A stretch of 64,000 nucleotides of DNA, from the NCBI GenBank assembly GCA_034401795.1, contig CM067367.1, forward strand, positions 80,888,210 to 80,952,209, given 5' to 3'. The position numbers were made by a program, and so were the translations under genes. Shown piece by piece: positions 11,303 through 23,610 of this stretch; the stretch's first letter is position 1, and every line of letters begins with the position of its first letter. The notes beneath the pieces are model-generated. The model saw only the letters and a list, made by a program, of their open reading frames with translations, made no database searches and was not told the DNA's origin. The stretch is from Chaetoderma sp. LZ-2023a (lineage: Eukaryota; Mollusca; Caudofoveata; Chaetodermatida; Chaetodermatidae).

Positions 11303-13345
11303 CGTGTACAAATGCGTGCTAACGTTACCACAGAATGATAACTACCAGATCTAGTGTACAAGCACGTGCTGACTTTACCACAGAACGATAATTACCAGAT
11401 CTAGTAGACAAGGGCGTGCTAATGTTACCACAGTACGATAACTACCAGATCTAGTGTACATGCATGTGCTAACGGTACCACCGTATGATAACTACCAGAT
11501 CTAATGAACAAGCGCATGCTAACACTACCACAGTACGATAACTACCAGATCTAGTGTACAAGCACATGCTATCGTTACCACAATATGATAAATACCAGAT
11601 GGAGTGTGGTGTGCAAGCGTGTGCTAGCGTTACCACAGTACGATAACTACCAGATCTAGTGTACATGCGCACGCTAGCATTACCACATTATGATAACTAC
11701 CAGATCTAGTCTACAAGCGCATGTTAACGTTACCATAGTATGATATCTACCAAACCTAGTGTACATGCGTGTGCTAGCATTACCACAGTATGATAACTAC
11801 GCGATCTAGTGTACAAGCGCATGCTAGCTATACCACAGTATGATAATAATCAGATCTAGTGTACAAGCACGTACTAACATTACCACAGTACAACAGCTAC
11901 CAGAGCTAGTGTACATGCACGTGCTAACCTTACCACAGTATGATAACTGCCAGATCCAGTATACAGCTAGCGCCACCACAGTACGATAACTACCAGATCT
12001 AGTGAACAAGCATGTGCTATTCTTGCCACAGTATGATAACTACCAGATCTAGTGTACAAGCATGTGCCAACTTTAACACAGTGTGATAACTACCAGTTCT
12101 AGTGTCGTGCCTCTTAATGTTACCACAGTACGATAACTACCAGATCTAGTGTACAAGCGTGTGCTAACGTTACCATTGTACGATAACTACCAGATCAAGT
12201 GTACAACCACGTACTAACATTACCACAGTACAACAACTACCAAAGCTAGTGTACATGCACGTCCTAAGCTTACCACAGTATGATAACTGCCAGATCCAGT
12301 GTACAAATGCGTGCTAACGTTACCACAGAATGATAACTACCAGATCTAGTCTACAAGCACGTGCTGACTTTACCACAGAACGATAATTACCAGATCTAGT
12401 AGACAAGGGCGTGCTAATGTTACCACACTACGATAACTACCAGATCTAGTGTACATGCATGTGCTAACGGTACCACAGTATGATAACTACCAGATCTAAT
12501 GAACAAGCGCATGCTAACACTACCACAGTACGATAACTACCAGATCTAGTGTACAAGCACATGCTATCGTTACCACAATATGATAAATACCAGATGGAGT
12601 GTGGTGTGCAAGCGTGTGCTAGCGTTACCACAGTACGATAACTACCAGATCTAGTGTACATGCGCACGCTAGCTTTACCACAGTATGATAACTAACAGAT
12701 CAAGTGTACATGCACATGGTAGCATTACCACATTATGATAACTACTAGATCTAGTCTACAAGCGCATGTTAACGTTACCATATTATGATATCTACCAAAT
12801 CTAGTGTACAAGCGTGTGCTAGCATTACCACAGTATGATAACTACGCGATCTAGTGTACAAGCGCATGCTAGCTATCCCACAGTATGATAATAATCAGAT
12901 CTAGTGTACAAGCACGTACTAACATTACCACAGTACAACAGCTACCAGAGCTAGTGTACATGCACGTGCTAACCTTACCACAGTATGATAACTGCCAGAT
13001 CCAGTATACAGCTAGCGCCACCACAGTACGATAACTACCAGATCTAGTGAACAAGCATGTGCTAATCTTGCCACAGTACGATAACTACCAGATCTAGTGT
13101 ACAAGCATGTGCCAACTTTAACACAGTGTGATAACTACCAGTTCTAGTGTCGTGCCTCTTAATGTTACCACAGTACGATAACTACCAGATCTAGTGTACA
13201 AGCGTGTGCTAACGTTACCATTGTACGATAACTACCAGATCAAGTGTACAACCACGTACTAACATTACCACAGTACAACAACTACCAAAGCTAGTGTACA
13301 TGCACGTCCTAAGCTTACCACAGTATGATAACTGCCAGATCCAGT
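11303..13345. repeat. Higher-order duplication of about 1 kb
   Basis: 11303-12299 and 12300-13345 share the same sequence of rare unit variants in the same order. Examples are the GTGGTGTGCAAGCGTG unit (11605 and 12600), the GTATACAGCTAGCGCCACCA unit (11958 and 13003) and the GTCGTGCCTCTTAATG unit (12103 and 13150). The offset changes from 995 to about 1045, so one extra unit was gained in the right copy. Confidence 0.85.
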
Positions 13346-15985
13346 GTACAGCTAGCGCTACCACATTACGATAACTACCAGATCTAGTGAACAAGACAGC
13401 GCTAATATTACCACAGTACCATAACTACCAGATCTAGTGTACAAGCACGTGCTAACTTTAACACAGTATGATAACATAACTACCAGTTCTAGTGTCGTGC
13501 CTCATAATGTTACCACAGTACGATAACTACCAGATCTAGTGTACAAGCGTGTGCTAACGTTACCATAGTACGATAGCTACCAGATCAAGTGTACAACCAC
13601 GTGCTAGCAACAGAACAGTATGATAGCGACCAGATCTAGTGTACACTTGCATGCTAGCATTAACACAGTACGATAACTACCAGTTCTAGTGAACAAGTAC
13701 ATGCTAATACTACCACAGTACGATAACTTCCAGAGCTAGTGTACAAGCGCATGCTAGCTTTACTACAATAGGATAACTACCAGATCTAGTGAACAAGTGC
13801 ATGCTAATGTTACCACAGTACGATAACTACCAGATCGAGTGTACAATCACGTGCTAACGTTACCACAATACTATAACTACCAGATGTTGTGTGCAAGCGT
13901 GTGCTAGCATTACCACAGTACGATAACGACCAGATCTATTGTACAAGCGTATGCTAGCATTACCACACTATGATAACTACCAGATCTAGTGTACAAGCAC
14001 GTGCCAACTTTACCACAGTACAATAACTACCAGATCTAGAGTACAAGCGCATGCTAACGCTACCACAGTATGATAACTGCCCCATCTAGTGTACAGGCGC
14101 ATGCTAGCGTTACCACTGTATGATACATACCATATATAGTGGACAAGCGCATACTAACGTGACCACAGTACGATAACTACCAGATCTAGTGCACAAGCGC
14201 ATGCTAACATTACCACAGCAAGATAACGACCAGATCTAGTGTAGAAGCGCGTGCTAACTTTACCACAATACGATAACTACCAGATGCTGTGTGCAAGCGT
14301 GTGCTAATGCTACCACTGTATGATAACTGATCGATCTAGCATACAAGCGCATGCTAACGTTACCACAGTATGATAACTACCAGATCTAGTGTACAAGCAC
14401 ATGCTAATGTTATCACAGTACGATAACTACCAGATCTAGTGTAGTAGCCCATGCTAGCGTTACCAGGTACGATAACTACCAGATCTAGTGTAGAAGCTCG
14501 TGCTAGCGTTACCGTAGTTGATCACTACCAGATCTAGTGAACAAGTGCATGCCAGCATGACCACAGTGAGGTAACTACCATATCTAGTGTACAAGCACAC
14601 GCTAGCTTTACCACAGTATGATAACTACCAGATCTAGTGAACAAGCACGTTCTAACGTTACCACAGTACGATAACAACCAGATCCAGTGAACAAGAGCGT
14701 GCCAATGTTACCAAAGTACCATAACTACCAGATCTAGTGTGCATGTGCATGCTAACTCTTAACATAATACGATAACTATCAGATCCAGTGTCGTGCCTCA
14801 TAACGTTACCACAGAACATTAACTACCAGATCTAGCGTACAAGCACGTGCTCACTATACCACAGTATGGAAACTACCAGATCTAGTGTGCATTCGCCTGC
14901 TAACGTTACAACAGTACGATAACTACAAGATCCAGTGTACAAGCGCATGCTAACCTTAACATAGTACGATAACTACCAGATCTAGTGTCATGCCTCATAC
15001 CATTACCACAGAATGATAACTACCAGATCTAGTGTACAAGCGTGTGCTAACTTTACCGCAGTATGATAACTGCCAGATCTAGTGTGCATTGGCCTGCTAA
15101 CGTTACAACAGTACGATAACTACAAGATCTAGTGTACAAGCGCATGCTAACCTTATCATAGTACGATAACTACCAGATCTAGTGTCATGCCTCATACCAT
15201 TACCAAAGTACCATAACTACCAGATCTTGTGTGCAAGCGCTGTGTTAATGTTACCACAGTACGATAACTACCAGATCTAGTGTACAAGCGTGTGCTAATG
15301 TTACCAAAGTGCGATAACCTTCAGATCTAGTGCACAAGCACATGCTAGCATTACCACAGTGACAAGACTACCAGATCTATTGTGCAAGCGCATGCTAACA
15401 TTACCACAGCAAGATAACTATCAGATCTAGTGTCATGCCTCATAATGTTACCACAGAATGATAGCTACCAGATCTAGTGTACAAGCGTGTGCTAATTTTA
15501 CCGCAGTATGATTACTACCCGATCTAATGTGCATGCGTGGGCCAACGTGACAACAGTACGATAAGTAGCAGATCCAGTGTACACACGCATGTTAACGTTA
15601 CCACAGTACGATAACTACCAGATCGTGTGTGCAAGCGCTGTGTTAATGTTAACACAGTACGATAATTACCAGATCTAGTGTACAAGCATGTGCTAACGTT
15701 ACCAAAGTACGATAACTACCAGATCTAGTGTACAAGCACATGCTAGAATTACCACAGTATAATAACCACCAGATCTAGTGTAGAAGCGCATGCTAACGTT
15801 ACCACAGTATGATAACTACGAGAAGTAGTGTACATGCGCATGCTAACATTACCACAGTACGATAACTACCAGATCTAGTGTACAAGCACGTGCTAGCGTT
15901 AGAACAGTATTTAAAAACGCCGACCCAGGTATTTACATAGTTACCTATGCATACCTGCCAGTCTGCAAACTTCCGTCAAACCTCC

Positions 15986-16265
15986 TATGTGTGAGTGAGT
16001 GAGTGAGTGAGTGAGTGAGTGAGTGAGTGAGTGAGTGAGTGAGTGAGTGAGTGAGTGAGTGAGTGAGTGAGTGAGTGAGTGTGTGAGGGAGTGAGTGAGT
16101 GAGTGAGTGAGTGAGTGAGTGAGTGAGCGAGTGAGTGAGTGAGTGAGTGAGTGAGTGAGTGAGTGAGTGGGTTGGTGGGTGGGTGAGTGAGTGAGTGAGT
16201 GAGTGAGTGAGTGGGTGGGTGGGTGGGTGGGTGGGTGGGTCGGTGGGTGTGTGAGTGAGTGAGTG
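15986..16265. repeat. (GTGA)n microsatellite with GTGG interruptions
   Basis: Tetranucleotide array from just after CCTCCTATGT. GGTG/GTGG variants cluster at about 16168-16185 and 16211-16250. Confidence 0.95.
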
Positions 16266-16267
16266 TG

Positions 16268-16369
16268 TTATGCTTTTTTGTTTATTCCGAACGGGTGCAT
16301 CGTTTTGAGTTCTTTGATCCAGTAATGTTCTCTGTTTAATCTTAGTTTTTTGTTATCTGTAAAAATTCT
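16268..16369 (-). pseudogene. GIY-YIG-associated C-terminal fragment, cut by gap
   Basis: On the minus strand, starting at the gap edge, the frame reads LRLNREHYWIKELKTMHPFG then INKK before a stop. The pattern 'R..RE.YWI..L.T..P.GIN' closely resembles the segment at the end of GIY-YIG nuclease domains found on Penelope-like retroelements and related repeat proteins in invertebrates. I infer this from family resemblance only. The upstream part, where the GIY and YIG motifs would lie, is in the gap or absent; the sequence right of the gap does not obviously continue it. Confidence 0.45.
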
Positions 16370-16869
16370 NNNNNNNNNNNNNNNNNNNNNNNNNNNNNNN
16401 NNNNNNNNNNNNNNNNNNNNNNNNNNNNNNNNNNNNNNNNNNNNNNNNNNNNNNNNNNNNNNNNNNNNNNNNNNNNNNNNNNNNNNNNNNNNNNNNNNNN
16501 NNNNNNNNNNNNNNNNNNNNNNNNNNNNNNNNNNNNNNNNNNNNNNNNNNNNNNNNNNNNNNNNNNNNNNNNNNNNNNNNNNNNNNNNNNNNNNNNNNNN
16601 NNNNNNNNNNNNNNNNNNNNNNNNNNNNNNNNNNNNNNNNNNNNNNNNNNNNNNNNNNNNNNNNNNNNNNNNNNNNNNNNNNNNNNNNNNNNNNNNNNNN
16701 NNNNNNNNNNNNNNNNNNNNNNNNNNNNNNNNNNNNNNNNNNNNNNNNNNNNNNNNNNNNNNNNNNNNNNNNNNNNNNNNNNNNNNNNNNNNNNNNNNNN
16801 NNNNNNNNNNNNNNNNNNNNNNNNNNNNNNNNNNNNNNNNNNNNNNNNNNNNNNNNNNNNNNNNNNNNN
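16370..16869. other. Assembly gap, 500 N
   Basis: Exactly 500 undetermined bases, a typical placeholder size, so the true distance is unknown. Open frames spanning it are meaningless. Confidence 1.
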
Positions 16870-17690
16870 ACGACACGACGATGTTCTCGCTGCCTACACA
16901 TGAACACATGCTAAGTAAATATTTGAATTTTTGGGACCATTACCACTAATTCTTTGATGGTAAACTCTCTAACAACAACCTCTGTATCGGAGGTGAGGAA
17001 TGCCCTTTGCCAGGAAATGAGCACACTATTTTTTGTGAAATTCATTCGTAATTTTATACAAATATTATTTTCTTGGCCTGCATAAATTATAATTTTCGTG
17101 ATAAATCTTGACCGTAAAAGAGTTAATTAATATAGCCTAATTAGCATCCTGGGCGCGTTGAAGGGCTGGTGACATAGGAGGTGTTAAAGGCATGGGGAAA
17201 ATAAGAGGTTTCAAGGTACAGTGTACGTCACGACGATATTGGTTGGTAAAGTTTGTCGCAGAGTAGCACTTGCTCATTGAGATACTATACTCACCCAAAA
17301 CACCATACACTGGACAGCTAACGTTACTCTACGGTCCTGTCCATCTGCGTCCATGTAGCCATCGTAAGTTATTCCCACTGTCATATAGCGTAACTACATG
17401 GATGAACAGCCCATTCGCCCTTTTGTAGAGTTTCTTATCGCGGACTAATGCACGGACCGGGTGAAAAAGCAAAACATTAGATTCCGGACCGAATCTTGTA
17501 CTGCTTTGTAAAATGCGTGTTTAACCAGGATATTTTAAAAATCGATTCAGGACCAAGAATTTTGGTCTTGAATGGAATCACAAACCTTCCCCTGTGACAA
17601 CACACCAGTCTGCTCCAGCAAAGGGTGAAGCTGCGTGAAGCTGCTATCACCAGAAAAAATAGTTTTCAAAGACAAATGACATAGACTTCG
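16870..17690. other. No recognisable gene
   Basis: Non-coding. A weak trace of a family B element lies around 16995-17130 (GCCCTTTGCCAGGAAATGAG and AAAAGAGTTAATTAA). Nothing else recognised. Confidence 0.35.
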
Positions 17691-17699
17691 TGCAATTCG

Positions 17700-17830
17700 A
17701 CGGACTATTAACCGCCGATGACGGACTTGGATACGTCATTCGTGACGTAATTGATTGTGACGTCAACCTATATGTGACGTAATTCATTTTGACGTCATAT
17801 ATTTGACTGCCAATTTGTGTTCCTCAATTG
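17700..17830. mobile_element. MITE-A tail fragment
   Basis: Contains the family tail: GGACTATTAACCGC, TGACGTAATTGATTGTGACG and TTTTGACGTCATATATTTGA, ending TTCCTCAATTG. The left half is missing. A TGACGTCA site is present. Confidence 0.6.
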
Positions 17831-18489
17831 TATTAGGGCGAAGGCTATGTGTGTGTGATAGAGGTCACGGAGGAAGTATACGACATCTTGAAATGATGCG
17901 TCGATGGGATTCTTCGCTCTGCCGTCGAAGTATTCTGAAAGTCTTTTGATTTATTTTTATAAGTCTCAGACATTGCGCCCACCGCCCCCCCCCCCACCCA
18001 CCCACACCCAACCCCCACCGCTATGCCCACTCTAGCAACAGCCATGAAATTGGCTGCTTGCTCAGACAATTCCTCATTAACGGTTGATTCATTGATGACG
18101 TCCATGCAGTCAATTGGAACGTATTACTGTGTAAAACCTTGCCACGTCGGATTATAGCTGCTAAATTACGGACAAAGCGACCGGATTACAGACCAGAAGA
18201 TGGAGTATTCTCAGGTACTATAATCGGCCCAGCCAGTTTAATGTGAACAGAAGTTTATGGTACTAATACTGCCTGCGCGTTTAAATGATTTTCTGGATCA
18301 GGATTGTAGGATAGGATGCCTATGTATACATTCTCTTCCAATTGATATCTAACACATATTTTGCATATCTGTTTGTAACTGGAATCAGAGAGACGTATGT
18401 GGTTATCCTCACATCCTTTATCGTTGGGAACATATTTATTTTGGACCTCCTCTAATGGTTGAAAAGAAAATACTACCAGGAGCATATGA
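17831..18489. other. No recognisable gene
   Basis: Includes a C-rich tract at about 17980-18020. Short open frames only; nothing recognised. Confidence 0.35.
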
Positions 18490-18660
18490 TCCACTTCTAG
18501 CTATTCCACGCCTATTTCTAGCTAAGCTCCGCCCCTTTGTACATGTGTGGGATTTATATACTTTGAACCATAAATTACAATAATCCCAAATTCAAGGTAA
18601 CTATACAGATATGTTGTAGAATATTAACTAACTTGACGGGTGAGTTTGCCTGAGAAAAAT
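18490..18660. mobile_element. MITE-A subfamily 2, 5' part
   Basis: Reads CTAGCTATTCCACGCC, TTTCTAGCTAAGCTCCGCCC, then TTTATATACTTTGAACC and a degenerate half hairpin. The TTTATA-CTTTGAAC segment, in place of GATCGATC, marks a second subfamily, seen again at 55440-55825 and inverted at 35430-35709, 48636-48862 and 50190-50448. Confidence 0.55.
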
Positions 18661-18683
18661 ATAAGCGCATATCAATGCCTTGA

Positions 18684-19086
18684 AATGAACCTTTCCATGT
18701 TTAGCTATGCCCCGCCCATCTCTAGCTAAGCTCCACCCACACGCCGCTCGTGTTGGGATCGATCGATCCCTGAACTCCCTGACTATGAATTTCCAGAAAA
18801 CTATACAGGTAGATTGTTGAATATTTTGAAAATAATTTGACTGGGTGCGATTGCTGCATGTGGTGGTAACAACGTCCAGTCAAATTAGTTTCAAATATTC
18901 AACAGCATGTTTATTAAATAGCAAAGACATACAATTTGTACAATGTGTCGGACTAATAAGCGTTTGAGGTGAACTACATCGAGGCATTCGTTACGTCATG
19001 ATTATGATGTAATGCTACACATCATGTAGTTTCTTATGACGTCATATGACGGCATATGATGGGTGGATAAATTGGAAAGGCCTATT
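18684..19086. mobile_element. MITE-A copy, 403 bp
   Basis: Ends AATGAACCTTTCC and GGAAAGGCCTATT are inverted repeats of one another with two mismatches. The centre has the hairpin (about 18814-18906). The tail carries CATCATGTAGTTTCTTATGA then CGTCATATGA, giving one perfect TGACGTCA. Another copy follows immediately. Confidence 0.75.
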
Positions 19087-19091
19087 CGGCA

Positions 19092-19486
19092 ATTGATGAA
19101 TCAGCTTTTAGCCATACCCTGCCCAACTCTAGCTAAGCTCCACCCACTCTTTATCAGTGTTAAGATCGATCGACCATGGCACTCCCTAAATCTCAATTAC
19201 CGGATTATACAGGTAAGCGTTTGAATATTTTGAAACTAATGCGAATGAGTTCTGTTACAGTAGTCATATGGCAGCAACAGCGCCCATTAAAAATAGGTTC
19301 AAAATATTCAACTAAAGTTTATTAAATAGTAAATACATACAATTCGTGAAACTAAGATAACTACTAAGCGTTTATGACGGGTTTAATTGCGTCATTCATG
19401 ACGTGATTTATTATGAAGCCAGCCTATATGTGACATAGTTGATTATGACGTCATATGGTTGATCGACAGACTAGATTCCTCAATTA
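19092..19486. mobile_element. MITE-A copy, GAGGAATC-ended variant
   Basis: Directly downstream of the previous copy. It has the CTCTAGCTAAGCTCCACCCA landmark, GATCGATCGAC, a degraded hairpin (about 19208-19315) and a tail with TGACGTCATATGG, ending GATTCCTCAATT. The ends match the variant at 47670-47959 rather than the CCTTTCC type. Confidence 0.65.
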
Positions 19487-19639
19487 GCCATGTGCTATCA
19501 ACATTGAAATCTTACTAAAAGAATGCAGGATTCGCTAAATATGTGGCTAATAATAAACTTATAGGAGTATACACACTTTCTAAGTCGAGAACAATAACAC
19601 TTAGTTATGAGCAACATCTTAAAATAAATATTTATGTAA

Positions 19640-20100
19640 GTAGTACTTACATATTATTTAGTGTTAAAAAAAAATCCTGAAATCCTAATATCCCAAATTG
19701 CAATGTAGAGCGGAACGGCCGGACAGGTACGGGACGACCGTTCCGGGTGCGCTCCAAGCACGCCCCGCTGAGTAGGATAGTACGCGTGTATAAAGCCCTA
19801 TGAGAGAGGTTTCGTCCATAAGAACGCGTAGCACGCATGCGCGCGCTTCAGAGCTTCCCTGGAAACACGTGTCAGAATTGGGAGACAGTGTATGCTTATA
19901 GTGTACCGAGTTCGTACTTGTGATTTTCTCAAATCACACTATTCTCGTCGTTCTTAGTAGGGATCAGGACCGAAATGAAACGATGATTATAGAACTTTTT
20001 ACCTTTCTAAAATCGGATCAGGAATAGCCGAGTTATCATTAAAAGTCTCGTTTAAATTATCTTCGAAATATTTCTTTGACGTCGTAATCGCGTGTATGCA
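19640..20100. other. Repeat-poor upstream region
   Basis: A change in composition: GC-rich patches such as CGGAACGGCCGGACAGG and GCGTAGCACGCATGCGCGCG with few simple repeats. It contains no obvious mobile element. It lies upstream of the promoter cluster. Confidence 0.35.
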
Positions 20101-20126
20101 TTAAATGAATGGGGGAATGTGCTGTT

Positions 20127-20260
20127 CACGTGATAGCCACGTCACCACTTCTAGCTGCACGCTGATTGGCTATACTTCGCCATCTGATTGGCTGGAGCGT
20201 CCTGCCGCTGACGTCACGAGTAATATAAAAGGGGCGAGAGAACGAGAATCGAGAGCATCA
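20127..20260 (+). promoter_or_regulatory. Compact pol II promoter: E-box, two CCAAT, CRE, TATA
   Basis: In 110 bases: an E-box CACGTG (20127-20132), inverted CCAAT boxes TGATTGGC (20163-20170) and TGATTGGCT (20185-20193), a perfect CRE TGACGTCA (20209-20216) and TATAAAA (20224-20230) followed by a G-run. The spacing is textbook for a metazoan core promoter, with transcription expected to start near 20255. Downstream, CGCCGGTGAGC (about 20380-20390) could be a splice donor, and AATAAA occurs near 20431. It could be the promoter of a host gene or non-coding RNA, or the U3/R of an old LTR. No coding exon is recognisable next to it. Confidence 0.55.
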
Positions 20261-21798
20261 TCGGCGTGGAAGCCGACCCGTCAACAAGACTTCTGAACCA
20301 GCGCAATGCAAATCGCGGGAGTACAGTTAACTGACTGAGGTACCTACATCACTGCAGTGCATTTTGGAAATGAGATCTTCTGCGCCGGTGAGCAGTCTTA
20401 TGATATCCGTGATACGAATTTTGGAGCAAAAATAAATTAATATAAGAACTCCCGTTTCCGAACTTTCACAGATGAGTTTCCTGCGGATGGGCCTTGCGGG
20501 CCCGGTGTAATTCTATAGGATTTAGAGCTGACGGTGATTCTTGGTGAATAACTCGCCCGGCTCTTCCGGACCAAGCTGAAAAGTGGTATCAAACTTCCAC
20601 GCTGCATGTCACGTGTGTTAATTAACTTTTAAACCGCAATCTGGTGGGACTCGCACATATCCCGCACCGTGTACCCAGTTATTGTACATGCATATTTAAT
20701 TACAACTATAGCTCTCCTTGTTAATGGGCAACTTTCAAAATACCGTCGCCGGGCGGAAACTTTACAACAACCTGTGTAAATTCATGTATCGGCTATTCTG
20801 ACTGTCTAGTGGACATCTTTCTCTAACTGTTCTTCTTCACCGTCTTGAGAGTGAACCGCATCAACAGTCTGCTTGCGGAAATCTTCCCTACATTCAGGAT
20901 TTTGCCATCTCCCGCTACTCAACTGTAGCGCATCAATTTCCGTGATTTACGACCTCTCACTGTACCGATGACCAATAAGTACTCAAGTAACTATACTATT
21001 GTGCATGTTATTATTTCCGTAAATGGTACTGATGACTAATATGTACCTACCCGGTTTTCCGACCGCATTTTTGTACTTTCTGTTTCATACTGTACATATT
21101 ATCTATATTTCCGTGTGCTCACAACTAACAACACCGTAAGGTCCTATGACCTGATATATCGTTAGCACTGTATTAGTTAGTTATGTATAGGGCAAGTAGC
21201 CATCCTAGTTATGATGTTTTGTTTCTATATAAAAACTCTAGGACGCAGTACGCTAGGTAATACTATACGGCAGCTTTGTATCCGCATCACTATATTCCCC
21301 CATCATCAATTTTACACTGGGGGTCACTGATCATGCTCACCATGCTCACGACTGACATGTGACCGACTAAATCAGGCTATTTTAGCTCGATAGGACAGGT
21401 TTAAAGTAGTTAGGGTCCATCTCTCCGTAAGATACATATTGTGCATGCCTCTTTTCCGGCTGTAGTGGATATGTAACACCACACCCCGGCTAGGTTGTGT
21501 AAAATTGGCTAATTACCTTAGTGTCTCTTTATTAATATCTAGTGATTGTCTCTTTCTGGGGTCCTCCAGCCGCAAGGCTTAATCACTGTCTGGACTCCCA
21601 ATGGAACACGTTGGCAGGATCCGACTCTGGGAAACTATTGGGATTTCCGAGCGGTGATAACTAAAGCGTTGATTTACACTCACTTCCCCCATTATCTTCG
21701 TATATCAGTTAGTTTAGATTCCCCCGCCAATGTAGGAAGCACTGCGAAAAGAAATTATATTATATATTAGACCGGCCTGCAGGGCATCTCTGGGCATT
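20261..21798. other. Transcribed region candidate without recognised ORF
   Basis: Follows the promoter cluster. No open frame longer than about 75 codons and no domain. A TGGTATCAAAC string at 20583 resembles an LTR primer-binding site only loosely, and a second TATATAAAAA lies near 21228. I cannot say whether this is an exon, an intron or an LTR-element interior. Confidence 0.3.
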
Positions 21799-22308
<510 letters not shown>

Positions 22309-22310
22309 AA

Positions 22311-22470
22311 CTGCATTTGCATTTGAATGCATTTGCATTTGCATTTAAATGCAATTATGAAATTACTGATGCATATGCATTTGCATTTGCACTTGCATTT
22401 GAATCTCATGTATTTGCATTTGTATGAAAAAAGTTGCATTTGCATTTAAGTTTTCAAATGCATTTGATTT
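22311..22470. repeat. TGCATT hexamer array rich in octamer sites
   Basis: Irregular array of TTTGCATTTGCA units with TTTAAATGCA reversals, so the strand sense flips inside the array. ATTTGCAT, the POU-family octamer, recurs many times. A related array lies at 33815-33975. Confidence 0.8.
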
Positions 22471-22515
22471 TTTTCAAAAGCACTACTTTTTATCATTTTG
22501 CATTTCTTTCAAAAT

Positions 22516-22590
22516 TGATTGAAACTTGCAGCTGTTGGAAATAGCAGCGACAGCACCCAATCACATTAATTTCAAAAAATTCAACCAAAT
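22516..22590. repeat. Half hairpin of the MITE core
   Basis: GCAGCGACAGCACCCAATCA then CATTAATTTCAAAAAATTCA is the right arm and part of the centre of the MITE-A hairpin. The left arm is lost. Confidence 0.5.
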
Positions 22591-22910
22591 TATTTGTTGA
22601 ATCATAAAAATGGCATTTCTGTTGCTAGAAATTAGTAATGTAATTCTCTATGATTTATTAACCCATTTCACTATGAATTTCTTATCCATCAATATACGTA
22701 GATATGCAAAATCATGTATATTTTGAAATTAGGTTGACCCAAGTCAGTTGAGATCTTAGCAAGCCAACTAATTCTAGTTACTTTGTTTCTGAGATAAGCT
22801 ATAGCGACGTATCTCTAGTGCATAATACATATGACCACCTTATAAATAGTACGGAATGGGTGTTTCCATTCTCTTGTCCAATGCGTTGACCCTTTAACAG
22901 CCTAATCAAT

Positions 22911-23280
22911 CAAAATCAAACAAGTGCGCGCTGGTGCCTGCTCGCATGATGGCCAGAAGAGCAAATGGGTCCCAGGAGCCTAAAGACCCCACCCCCAACC
23001 TCCCCGCAATCCCCCCCCCCCCCCCTCCAAGGGGCCGAGAGGTCTCTGACCTAAAGCCCCCCCCCCCCCCCCACCCCCCTAGGGTACATCAGGTCATAAG
23101 TCCGCACGTACCCACACACACCCCACCCAGCATCTACCGCATCCCTTCCCCACCCCGTTAGGCCCAGGTTAGGCTCTCCCCACCCCCACGTCCAAGCATG
23201 AGGAGCAACAGAAAAGCCATGGTCAAGAACAGCACATGCCATCTTCAACATGAGACAAAATCGAGAGACAACGATCAACA

Positions 23281-23371
<91 letters not shown>

Positions 23372-23580
23372 GCTAATGCACAAACCGACGTTACAAAAAT
23401 TCAACAGAAACCACAAAGGCCAGGCGTGAGTCGAGACCATATCATTGGGAACTAGCAAATACACGCCTTAAATATTACAACACACACGCACACGCACACG
23501 CACACGCACACGCACACGCACACGCACACGCACACGCACACACACACTCAGACACACACACGACCCTTTAACACATACAC
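22911..23580 (-). repeat. 0.6-kb dispersed repeat, inverted copy
   Basis: Matches 63183-63750 in reverse orientation over its whole length. Shared segments are CAAATGGGTCCCAGGA, a C/G homopolymer block (23010-23020 and 23057-23072), TACATCAGGTCATAAG, a (CA)n tract (23279-23370) and CCTTAAATATTACAACACAC. The distal end is a (CA)/(CGCACA) array (23481-23565). No coding capacity beyond frames created by the CA repeat. Class unknown. Confidence 0.75.
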
Positions 23581-23610
23581 GTAAGACCGCTGACATAATT
23601 GGCTCCGTGA

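Larger units (their letters stand above)
9195..15911. repeat. 50-bp tandem repeat array (about 130 units)
   Basis: A minisatellite of 6.7 kb. The unit is close to GATAACTACCAGATCTAGTG followed by TACAAGCGCATGCTAACGTT and ACCACAGTAC, giving a 50-base period. The unit carries several short palindromes (AGATCT, GCATGC, AACGTT). A shorter variant of about 47 bases, in which TACAAGCGCATGC is replaced by CGTGCCTCA, recurs at irregular intervals (for example near 12103, 13150, 13492, 14771, 14988 and 15432). Divergence between units is high at the left end and moderate elsewhere. Short minus-strand frames in it (TRSGSYRTVV type) repeat because three units equal 150 bases; they are not genes. Confidence 0.95.

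Noticed and set aside
9195-15911. CRISPR-like regular spacing
   Set aside because: The whole 50-bp unit is repeated, with no unique spacers, and the context is a eukaryotic genome.
16268-16949. Frames of about 200 codons
   Set aside because: They run through the 500-base run of N; only the 16268-16369 end has any content of interest.
20583-20600. LTR primer-binding site TGGTATCAAAC
   Set aside because: No adjacent CA terminus, no second LTR and no gag/pol downstream.
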